Assembly: GCF_019880555.1 (NCBI RefSeq)
Contig: NZ_JAINVU010000011.1
Span: 1 to 58,010, forward strand
DNA length: 58,010 nucleotides
Direction: 5' to 3'
Source: Hephaestia mangrovi
GTDB taxonomy: Bacteria; Pseudomonadota; Alphaproteobacteria; Sphingomonadales; Sphingomonadaceae
Part shown: in pieces, positions 50,976 to 58,010 of the stretch
How the letters are laid out: each line of letters begins with the position of its first letter
Position numbering within the stretch: the stretch's first letter is position 1
Translations under genes and position numbers: made by a program
The notes under the pieces: generated by a model
The model's database searches: none
What the model was told of the DNA's origin: nothing
What the model saw: only the letters and a program-made list of their open reading frames with translations

Positions 50976-52072
50976 GGATGGCCCTCGTTAGCATCGATGC
51001 TTGATGATGGGCGGGTAGGCGCGGTTTGTGACGCTTGCATTGCCGATTGGTGTCAGATCGAATAACGCCGCGATGCAGCATATTGTCTGCTGCGTCGCAG
51101 AATGCGGATGACCGATCATCGGCACGCGGTGAGTGGTGCTTGGCGCAACGGGTGGTTCCAATCGCGGTGTTCATTTGCCCGACCAACGCGCGCTAAGTTC
51201 TTGTTTTAACATGCACATCTTCCCCGGGCGCCGTGTTCGAGGCGCAAATCTCGGGGTCGTCGTTCATCTCGGTGAGTGGTCGAGGTCGCGGCAGACATGA
51301 ACGATCGTCCGTAACTGGGTAGCGAACTGAGTGGTCTGAACGTCCGCTTGTGGGTCCGCGGCTTCGTGCTCATCTTGAACGGACAGCCAATCGACGTCGC
51401 CGACCGCTTCGCGAAGCGCCGCATGCCTCCCATCTATCGCCGATGCCCGACGGCTCCTGCCGACAAACCGGCCATTCCCTGCCGCGAATTAGCTCGATGA
51501 GAGCTGCCGTACATTCAGGTACGGACTGGTGACGGCGACTGGGCCGGTGGTGGGCTGTCCGCTCTCAAATGGGGTCGCCAGGAGAAGCGGACGTTTCTCC
51601 TAGGCAAACTTCGGCGATGTACGGGTCGCAGTTCGCCCTCGGCAACCGTGCGCCCAACAGCGTCGACGACCGAGCGCGCCGATAGCCACGACGCTTCGGC
51701 GTCGCGCACGAGTTCGGCCACATGAGGCTGCGATGGGGCCATCAGCGAGCTTGAACTGGCTTGATCAAGCAGCTGTTCCCGTCGCCGGCCGCAGTCAGAT
51801 GGGCCATCGCATGGCGGACAGGCTATAATATCGTGCGCCAGCTAGTGACCTTGGCGCACTCGCAACCGGATTCACCGACAGCCCTACCACGTGCCGGTAG
51901 AACCACGCCGATCGTCAGCGATCCGAAATGGGTAGCAGGTCACCATTCTTCAGTTCATCTCGCGTCGCCCACGGAAATGTCCTTTGAAGGGAACTATCGA
52001 ATGGGCGACGCGCTAAGAAATTGCCGGCCGCGCGCCGGTGTGCGGGGGCGCATCAGCCAGGAGAGCTTCGCC
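50976..52072. other. 1.1-kb stretch without a supported gene
   Basis: Between the receptor and the catalase gene I see no frame with a ribosome-binding site and coherent codon use. Words such as AACGTCCGCTTGTGGG (51338-51353) and AAGCGGACGTTTCTCC (51585-51600) resemble degraded 'GCGGAC' repeats found elsewhere in the window and are in inverted orientation. The stretch looks like remnant DNA. A candidate sigma-EcfG promoter lies at its right end. Confidence 0.55.
51990..52014 (+). promoter_or_regulatory. Candidate EcfG-type general stress promoter of the catalase gene
   Basis: GGAAC (51990-51994), 16 bases, then CGCT (52011-52014) resembles the alphaproteobacterial EcfG consensus GGAAC-N16/17-CGTT with one mismatch. 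It lies about 60 bases before the catalase ATG. Mn catalases are commonly in this regulon. Single-site evidence. Confidence 0.4.
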
Positions 52073-52786
52073 ATGTTCATTCACAAAAAAGAATTGCTAC
52101 ACCCTGTCCACGTCACCAGCCCCGATCCGAAATTTGCCGAGTTCCTTCTGGACGCGTTCGGTGGAGCGACCGGAGAACTGAAGGCGTCGCTGCAGTATTT
52201 TACCCAGGCCCAGCATACTGACGATCCGCAACTGCGTGACATGCTGATGGACATCGCCACCGAGGAGATGGGGCATCTCGAGATTGTTGCGCACCTGATC
52301 GAGGCGCATTCCAGCGGCGCCGTGGAAGAAAAGGCGTTCGAGAGCACGCTTTTCTCTATCCGGGGCAAGGGGCCGCACCTGTTGGATAGCCAGGGGACTA
52401 CCTGGACAGGCGCCTATGTCGATGAGGGTGCCAGCCCGGTGCGCGACCTGCGGGCCGACATCGCGGCGGAAGCCGGCGCGCTCGCCAGCTATGAGGCGAT
52501 GATCCCGAAATCGCCTGATGAGGGGACACGTAAAGCGCTCATCCACCTTGCCACCCGCGAAGTGACCCATTCGCGGATGTTCATGGAGGCGCTCAAATCC
52601 ATGGACAAACTTGACGACCCGATGTTCGGCGATCTTCAGCCCGACGACACGGTCAATCTAGTTTTCAACCTTTCGCAGACCGAGAATCCCAAGAAGGACG
52701 GAGCCGCCCCGTGGTTGCTGGCAAACTCGAAGCTCGAATATATTGCCGACCCTGAGGAGAGACGGCGCACCGCCAAAGCGCAATAG
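52073..52786 (+). CDS. Manganese catalase family protein
   Basis: A 237-residue ferritin-like four-helix protein. Likely di-manganese ligands: E35 (TGELKAS), E65 and H68 (TEEMGHLE), E133 (AAEAGALA) and H166 (REVTHSRMF), each in the family context. It breaks down hydrogen peroxide without heme. AGGAG nine bases before ATG 52073 fixes the start; the longer open frame upstream is not conserved and has poor codon use. A candidate stress promoter is at 51990. The C-terminal tail (200-237) is shorter than in clade members with a long beta-hairpin arm. Confidence 0.93.
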   Translation: MFIHKKELLHPVHVTSPDPKFAEFLLDAFGGATGELKASLQYFTQAQHTDDPQLRDMLMDIATEEMGHLEIVAHLIEAHSSGAVEEKAFESTLFSIRGKGPHLLDSQGTTWTGAYVDEGASPVRDLRADIAAEAGALASYEAMIPKSPDEGTRKALIHLATREVTHSRMFMEALKSMDKLDDPMFGDLQPDDTVNLVFNLSQTENPKKDGAAPWLLANSKLEYIADPEERRRTAKAQ

Positions 52787-53222
52787 CAAGAATAGCCCCC
52801 GCCAATGCGTCCCGCTGCCGACAGTTCAGTCCGCGGCAGCGGTGCGCTGGGTGACCGATTCGCGGGTATGGTTACGAATAGGGCTTGATGCACCGCATGC
52901 ACTTATGGAGCAACACGAGAGAATCTAGCTTGAACGCCAGCGGTCCCGGAATATGTCGCGAGCAGCATGCGGTATGACCGCACCGACGATGTGATGGAGG
53001 AATCCGTTCGCTTCGCCATCCTGTTGCAGCCGCACACCCCGCAGTTAGCCGACCGCTGTTCCGAGCGTGGAGCCCGCATGACCGCCGGATACGTCAGCCG
53101 ACCGGTCGAGCATCGCAAGCAAGAATAGGCCGGCCGGGTGGTATGTCATGTGCTGGGAGCGCTGCGGCGGATGCAGAATGACTGCCACGGGGCGCGAAGC
53201 CGCCCATTGGCACCGGCAGCGA
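52787..53222. other. Intergenic stretch after the catalase gene
   Basis: No firm gene. A plus-strand frame at 52967-53128 (53 residues, opening MRYDRTDDVMEESVRFAILL) has sensible amino-acid content but no ribosome-binding site and no known relatives I recall; it could be a gene fragment. Confidence 0.4.
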
Positions 53223-54128
53223 TCAATTGCGGTTCAGCATTTCGATCAAGGCCCGAAGCGCTGCGGAAGGATGCCGCCGGCTTGGGTGGTAGAGGCAGAG
53301 GCCTTCCTCGGTCGGCATCCATTGATCCAGCAACGATACAAGGCGGCCAGCCGCGATATCGGCCTCGACGCGCCACTCCGCCATGTAGGCGAGGCCGGCA
53401 TTGGCAAGTGCGGCACGCCGCATTAGCGCCGGGTCGTCAAGCGTCAGGGCACCCGGTACGTCGATAGCGAATTGTCTGGCTCCCTCCTGGAATTCCCAAG
53501 GATAGCCGGCACCATTGGCGAGCTGGATACGGATACACCGATGATCGAGAAGGTCGGCCGGAACACGCGGTGCCTCTCTGCCGGCAAGATAGGCCGGTGA
53601 CGCCACGACGAGGAAGTGGACCGGGCCTGAGATCGGCACGCCAGTCATCCCGGTCGGCACCAAGCCCATCTGTCGAATCCCGGCATCGAACCCCTGAGCG
53701 ACTATGTCGATGAGCCGGCTCTCGGTGACCAAGTCAATCGACACCGCGGGATACCGTTCCAAGAACGGCAGGACGAGCGGTTCCAGGATTCGGCGGGCCG
53801 CACCCGACGAGCAGTTGATCCGCAGTGTGCCGGATGGGGCATCACGCTGATCGGTGGCATCGTCGATCGCCGCGCCGATCTCGCGGAGTGCCGGTACCAT
53901 TCGAGCGACGAAGCGCTCGCCTGCAGGCGTGAGCGCGACGCTGCGGGTCGTACGCGCGAAGAGCTGCACGCCCAATCGTTCCTCGACGCCTGCAACGATT
54001 CTGCTGAGCGCCGTCGTGGATAGACCGAGATCGAGCGCTGCGAGGCGGAAGCTGCGTTGGCGCGCGACGGCGGCGATCGCTTCGAGCTCACGCAAGCGTC
54101 CTGCCCTGATTATCCCGCTTCTTGGCAT
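53223..54128 (-). CDS. LysR family transcriptional regulator
   Basis: A 301-residue LysR protein: winged helix-turn-helix at about 10-70 ('ELEAIAAVARQRSFRLAALDLGLSTTALSRIVAGVEERLGVQLFARTTRSVALTPAGE') and an effector domain from 95 onward ('GTLRINCSSGAARRILEPLVLPFLERYPAVSIDLVTESRLIDIVAQGFDAGIR'). It belongs to the DsdC/AaeR-like branch often controlling a divergent oxidoreductase. The SDR gene starts 80 bases away in the opposite direction, so it is the likely target. Effector unknown. Confidence 0.93.
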   Translation of the reverse strand: MPRSGIIRAGRLRELEAIAAVARQRSFRLAALDLGLSTTALSRIVAGVEERLGVQLFARTTRSVALTPAGERFVARMVPALREIGAAIDDATDQRDAPSGTLRINCSSGAARRILEPLVLPFLERYPAVSIDLVTESRLIDIVAQGFDAGIRQMGLVPTGMTGVPISGPVHFLVVASPAYLAGREAPRVPADLLDHRCIRIQLANGAGYPWEFQEGARQFAIDVPGALTLDDPALMRRAALANAGLAYMAEWRVEADIAAGRLVSLLDQWMPTEEGLCLYHPSRRHPSAALRALIEMLNRN

Positions 54129-54207
54129 AAAATGATGAGTATCGTGCCCCTTATCGGGATCATAGCCTTAATCTATCTCGCGAGCTCCAGATCATCCGGA
54201 GGTAATC

Positions 54208-55053
54208 ATGGCCCAGACCTGGCTTATTACCGGCAGCGCACGCGGTCTTGGCCGCGCACTCGCCGAAGCTGTTCTCGAGGCAGGGCATAATCTCGTTGCG
54301 ACCGCGCGCACACCCGAACAGCTTGCCGACTTGGCCGAGCGTTTTGCTGGTACAATGGTGGCAGCGGCCCTCGACGTCACCGATGAACACGCGGCCACGT
54401 ATGCCGTGGCGCTCGCCGTCGAGCGGTTCGGCGCGCTCGATATCCTCGTCAACAACGCAGGCTATGGTGACGTCGCTCCGATCGAACACACGAGCCTTGA
54501 GAGCTTCCGTCGGCAGATCGAAACCAATCTGTTCGGCACGATCATTGTGACCAGGGCGGCCATCCCCCTGTTCCGGCAGAGGCGCTCGGGGCGTTTCATC
54601 CAGATCTCGTCGATCGGCGGACGCGCCGGAGCGATTGGACGCGGGGCTTACTCCGCCGCCAAGTTCGGCGTCGAAGGCTTTTCGGAGGTGCTGGCGCAGG
54701 AGCTGCGACCGTTCGGCGTTCACGTTACGATCGTCGAGCCGGGCGGCTTTCGTACCGATTTCGCCGGCGCCTCAACGATGATCGAGGACGGTCCTCCCGA
54801 TTATGCCGAAACCGTCGGAACCGTCGCCGCACGGCAGCGCGCTTATGACGGCAATCAGCCGGGCGATCCGGCAAAAGCGGCAAAGGCGATCCTTGCCCTC
54901 GCCGCGCTTCCAGCGCCGCCGTTGCGGCTAGTGCTGGGCAGCGATGCGTTCGAACGGGCCGACGCGATGGACAAGGCCCGCATGGACGAGCTGCATCAGT
55001 GGTACACACTCAGCTGCTCGACGGATTTCCAGGCAGCATCATCCTTCGGATAA
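54208..55053 (+). CDS. SDR family oxidoreductase
   Basis: A 281-residue classical short-chain dehydrogenase: ITGSARGLG (7-15), NNAG (82-85), catalytic S135, Y148 and K152 (AYSAAKFG). The sequence pattern ('SIGGRAGAIGRGAYSAAKFGVEGFSEVLAQELRPFGVHVTIVEPGGFRTDF') is that of NADP-dependent ketoreductases regularly found next to LysR regulators. GGAGG lies before the ATG. Followed after 45 bases by the alpha/beta hydrolase gene on the same strand, probably one operon. Confidence 0.94.
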   Translation: MAQTWLITGSARGLGRALAEAVLEAGHNLVATARTPEQLADLAERFAGTMVAAALDVTDEHAATYAVALAVERFGALDILVNNAGYGDVAPIEHTSLESFRRQIETNLFGTIIVTRAAIPLFRQRRSGRFIQISSIGGRAGAIGRGAYSAAKFGVEGFSEVLAQELRPFGVHVTIVEPGGFRTDFAGASTMIEDGPPDYAETVGTVAARQRAYDGNQPGDPAKAAKAILALAALPAPPLRLVLGSDAFERADAMDKARMDELHQWYTLSCSTDFQAASSFG

Positions 55054-55098
55054 TTGAGCAGATCGACCCCCAAATGCTTGTCTTCAGGAGTGATCGCC

Positions 55099-56136
55099 AT
55101 GACCCAATCCATCTCGGAGGCGACCGAGCTCAATCGCCGCAGCCTGCTCGGCGTGGTCACCATGGCCGTCGGTGCGAGCCAGTCCGGCTTGCTTTCAACT
55201 GCCACCCGCGCCGCGACGTTGGCGGTCGCCAGCGTTGACTTTGGCCCACTCCGCGAGATCGACGCCGGCCCGCTTTCGATCGGCTATGCAGAGATGGGGC
55301 CGATAGGTGGGGCGCCCGTAATCCTCCTCCACGGTTGGCCATACGACATTCACGCCTTTGCTGAGGTCGCTCCCCTGCTCGCCAAGGCCGGACACCGCGT
55401 CATCGTTCCGTATCTACGGGGGTTCGGTCGCACGTTCTTCCGTTCGGTCGACACCGTCCGCAACGGCCAACAAGCAGCGCTCGCCTTCGATGTGATCGCG
55501 CTGATGGATGCTCTGAAGATTCGTCGCGCGACATTAGGCGGTTTCGATTGGGGCGCGCGCACCGCAGATATCGTGGCCGCGCTTTGGCCGGAGCGATGTT
55601 CGGGCCTCGTCTCGGTCAGCGGCTACCTCATCGGCAGCCAGCAGGCCAATGCTGCGCCTTTGCCGCCAAAGGCCGAACTCGCGTGGTGGTATCAATTCTA
55701 CTTCGCGACCGAGCGTGGCCGGATCGGCTATGAGAAGAACCGTAAGTCGTTCAACAAGCTGATCTGGCAGACCGCCTCTCCCCAATGGCATTTCGACGAT
55801 CCCGTCTTCGAACGCTCGGCCAGCAGCTTCGACAATCCCGACCATGTCGCGATTGTCATCCACAATTATCGCTGGCGGCTGGGCCTCGTTCAAGGCGAGA
55901 GGCGCTACGAAGCGGCCGAAGCGACGCTTGCGACAGCCCCGCCGATCGCGGTGCCGACAATTACCATGGAGGGTGACGCCAACGGTGCGCCGCACCCAGA
56001 GCCGGCGGCATACCGGGCGCGCTTTACCGGCCGCTACCAGCACCGTTCGATTAGCGGCGGCATCGGCCACAATCTCCCGCAAGAGGCGCCCGCAGCCTTC
56101 GCCGACGCCGTACTGGCGATCGCTCGCATGGTGTGA
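55099..56136 (+). CDS. Alpha/beta hydrolase with Tat-like signal (epoxide hydrolase/dehalogenase-like)
   Basis: A 345-residue protein with a leader containing NRRSLLGVVTMAV (12-24), a probable Tat signal. The hydrolase fold has HGWP (78-81) as oxyanion segment and D150 in GGFDWGARTA as nucleophile; the catalytic histidine lies in 'GGIGHNLPQE' near 326. An aspartate nucleophile with HGWP points to epoxide hydrolase or haloalkane dehalogenase relatives. AGGAG eight bases before the ATG at 55099 excludes the longer frame from 55054. Its end is four bases from the convergent ABC-F stop. Confidence 0.9.
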   Translation: MTQSISEATELNRRSLLGVVTMAVGASQSGLLSTATRAATLAVASVDFGPLREIDAGPLSIGYAEMGPIGGAPVILLHGWPYDIHAFAEVAPLLAKAGHRVIVPYLRGFGRTFFRSVDTVRNGQQAALAFDVIALMDALKIRRATLGGFDWGARTADIVAALWPERCSGLVSVSGYLIGSQQANAAPLPPKAELAWWYQFYFATERGRIGYEKNRKSFNKLIWQTASPQWHFDDPVFERSASSFDNPDHVAIVIHNYRWRLGLVQGERRYEAAEATLATAPPIAVPTITMEGDANGAPHPEPAAYRARFTGRYQHRSISGGIGHNLPQEAPAAFADAVLAIARMV

Positions 56137-56140
56137 CGGC

Positions 56141-57727
56141 TCAAGCCGCCAGTTCGACACGCCGCATGATCCCGATTGCGTCGAGAAAGGCTTCGTCATG
56201 GCTGACCACCAGCAGCGCGCCGTCATAAGCCAACAACGCCGCCTCGATCGCGGCAATCGAGTCGAGGTCGAGATGATTGGTCGGCTCGTCGAGGAGGAGA
56301 AGCTGCGGCGGTACCGGACTGCCCAGCGTGCAGGCAAGCCCGGCGCGGAGCACCTCACCACCACTGAGCGCGGCGACCTGTTGCAACGCGGCATCGGCCC
56401 TGAACCGGAATTGCGCTAGCGCCGAGCGGCAGGCGAAGGCCGCGCTGCCGGGATTGAGCCGTTGGTAGTTGTCGGCGATCGACAGTGCTGGATCGAGAAT
56501 CGCTGCCGTCTGATCAAGTATCGCGAAGCGCTCGATCCGTCTGACTGTCCCGGACAATAGAGCGATCTGGCCGGCGATAACGCGGAGCAGCGTCGTCTTA
56601 CCCGACCCGTTTGGCCCCATGATCGCCACGCGCTCCGGACCAGTCATGGTCAGCGAAACATGGCGCAGCACGGGCGCTTGTGAATCGTAGCCTGCAGCGA
56701 CATCGTTCACTTCGAGCACGGTCTTGCCGCCTGCCAATCTGGTGGACGCGAGCGTCACCGCCATCGGCTCGAACCGTTCGATCCGGTCATTGGCGGAGGC
56801 GGCTGCGGCGGACGCCTCGCGCCGCTGGCGTTCGGCGAGCCGCGCGTTCTCACCGCGGCTATTCTCGGCACGTTGCTTGCGCGCGCCAGCCAGGATTCGC
56901 GGCATGTCGCCGCGAGCGCCCTTGCGGCCACCGGCTGCGTCGCGCCTCTGCTTCCGCTCGACCGCGACCTGTGCCTTACGGTCGATTTCGCCGAGCTGCC
57001 GTTGCGCCACATTCAGGTCGTGCTGCGCCGCGGCCAGCTCGATCGCCTTACGCTCGCGATAGTGGGTCCAATTGCCACCGTAGCGCGTCGCGCCGAGTGC
57101 GGTCATCTCGACGATCGCGTCCATCCGCTCCAGTAGTTCGCGATCATGGCTGACGATGATTGCGCCTCCGCGCCACGACGAAAGCAGGTCGAGCACCGCG
57201 GCCCGGCCGGTGCGATCAAGATTATTGGTCGGCTCGTCGAGCAGCAGAAAATCAGCGTCAGCCAGCATGGCACCGGCGATAGCGGCACGTGTGCGCTGGC
57301 CACCCGACAGGGACGCTAGCCGTGTTTCTCCGTCCGCCTCAAGACCAACCCGCGCGAGCGCCGAGGCGAGACGCATGTCGAGCGTCCAGTCCGCCTCGGC
57401 CAGTTCGCTCTCGGTCGCCACGCCGGTTTCGGCCCGGAGAAGAATGGTGAGCTGGTCGGCGATCCCGAACAGATCGGCGATCGTGTCCTCCGGGCCAACC
57501 TGCACGAGCTGGCGCAGCACGGCGACGGTGCCATCGACGATGACCTTGCCGGCCGTTGGCTCGCGCTCCCCGGAAAGCAGCTTCAAGAGGCTGGTCTTGC
57601 CAACTCCATTGCGCCCTACGATGCCGACGCGTTCGGCATGAAACGTCAGATTGAGATGAGAGAAGATCGGATGGCCATCCGGTGTCGACCAGCCGAGATC
57701 GACCGTGGTGATCGCAGACATGAACAT
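56141..57727 (-). CDS. ABC-F family ATPase
   Basis: A 528-residue soluble protein with two ATPase domains: Walker A GRNGVGKTS (38-46) and GPNGSGKTT (about 368-376), signatures LSGGQRT (about 140) and LSGGEVLR, Walker B 'FLLLDEPTNNLD' and 'LLLLDEPTNHLD'. Between them is a charged linker (about 215-320, 'RKAIELAAAQHDLNVAQRQLGEIDRKAQVAVERKQRRDAAGGRKGARGD'), the P-site tRNA interaction motif of ABC-F ribosome factors. It rescues or protects ribosomes; resistance to antibiotics is possible but not shown. ATG 57721 is an alternative start. Confidence 0.93.
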   Translation of the reverse strand: MFMSAITTVDLGWSTPDGHPIFSHLNLTFHAERVGIVGRNGVGKTSLLKLLSGEREPTAGKVIVDGTVAVLRQLVQVGPEDTIADLFGIADQLTILLRAETGVATESELAEADWTLDMRLASALARVGLEADGETRLASLSGGQRTRAAIAGAMLADADFLLLDEPTNNLDRTGRAAVLDLLSSWRGGAIIVSHDRELLERMDAIVEMTALGATRYGGNWTHYRERKAIELAAAQHDLNVAQRQLGEIDRKAQVAVERKQRRDAAGGRKGARGDMPRILAGARKQRAENSRGENARLAERQRREASAAAASANDRIERFEPMAVTLASTRLAGGKTVLEVNDVAAGYDSQAPVLRHVSLTMTGPERVAIMGPNGSGKTTLLRVIAGQIALLSGTVRRIERFAILDQTAAILDPALSIADNYQRLNPGSAAFACRSALAQFRFRADAALQQVAALSGGEVLRAGLACTLGSPVPPQLLLLDEPTNHLDLDSIAAIEAALLAYDGALLVVSHDEAFLDAIGIMRRVELAA

Positions 57728-58010
57728 GATTTCCTGAAGGCAAAACGAGTCGCGTTGCTGTCAGGTCGAAATCACATCGGTCGGCATATCCTACGTTTAG
57801 ACCCAAGGTGGTAATGCGGCCGATAGGCGTCTGCAAGACCGTTTCCCCGCATCGGGTCGATATCGCGAGAGTTGCCGGTAGGACATCTGTGGACGCCCCT
57901 TCGGATGCAAGCGCTAAATCGGGGTATGTTGGCACGTAGTCGGATGCTGTCATCTGTCCGGCCTCGATGAGCAGCGCCATATGCTGCGGGCCAGTATGGG
58001 AGTTCGCGGA

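Noticed and set aside
51515..51742. 75-codon minus-strand frame in the catalase upstream gap
   Set aside because: No ribosome-binding site, and the second half is proline/arginine shadow-like; possibly a fragment but not supportable.
57728..58010. Minus-strand frame opening MALLIEAGQM upstream of the ABC-F gene
   Set aside because: It runs into the ABC-F gene in the wrong frame and has no ribosome-binding site; I see no gene here.

Overview
The window is about 58 kb of high-GC DNA from an alphaproteobacterium, most likely a sphingomonad (Sphingomonadaceae). This rests on the Ti-type TraD fragment, the ArdC/AlpA/integrase module, the succinyltransferase-type arginine genes next to an M20 hydrolase, a TonB receptor paired with a Tat-exported enzyme, and intergenic palindromes of the 'GGATCCCGGATCAAGTCCGGGATGACG' type. 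The species assignment is inferred from protein style; no rRNA is present.

Layout. Positions 1-5573 are the end of an integrative element lodged in the 3' end of a tRNA-Ser(GGA) gene (5571-5661). It carries the end of traD, a YbaK-like deacylase, an HU protein, a nucleotidyltransferase-HEPN protein, a small sigma-region-4-like protein, an ArdC antirestriction protein, an AlpA regulator, a 44-residue protein and a P4-type integrase. From 5.7 to 46 kb the window is mostly chromosomal: cyclophilin, quinone oxidoreductase, ArsB-like permease, AIM24 protein, the glnB-glnA nitrogen operon with a recognisable sigma-54 promoter and two NtrC-like dyads, endonuclease V, a MarR regulator divergent from a serine hydrolase, methionine aminopeptidase, a MoaB/CinA-type protein, an S10 peptidase, ppiD-trpE, tpiA, an M17 peptidase with a serine hydrolase, an M20 hydrolase-astA-astB operon, a GGDEF-EAL-PilZ protein, an MBL hydrolase, a sugar MFS transporter, a ClC transporter, an ABC exporter, an SDR-GH15 pair, an AlkA-type glycosylase, a ferredoxin and hspQ. 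Low-GC islets with orphan genes interrupt it near 22.5-23.5 kb and 38.9-39.8 kb.

A second tRNA-Ser gene, anticodon CGA (46366-46455), is followed by an AlpA-like gene and a frameshifted, truncated tyrosine integrase, which looks like a decayed element. After it come a Tat-signal PLP enzyme translationally coupled to a TonB-dependent receptor, a 1.1-kb non-coding stretch, a manganese catalase, a LysR regulator divergent from an SDR and an alpha/beta hydrolase, and an ABC-F ATPase.

How the parts fit. glnB and glnA form the ammonium-assimilation unit, with nitrogen control readable upstream. The M20-astA-astB operon has only the first two steps of the arginine succinyltransferase pathway plus a hydrolase that could act on a succinylated intermediate. 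The receptor-PLP pair suggests uptake and periplasmic or surface processing of an amino compound. The most interesting items are this pair, the incomplete AST operon, the glnBA control region and the multi-hairpin tract after glnA, an orphan strong terminator at 36.5 kb that may end a small RNA, and the parallel occupation of two tRNA-Ser genes.
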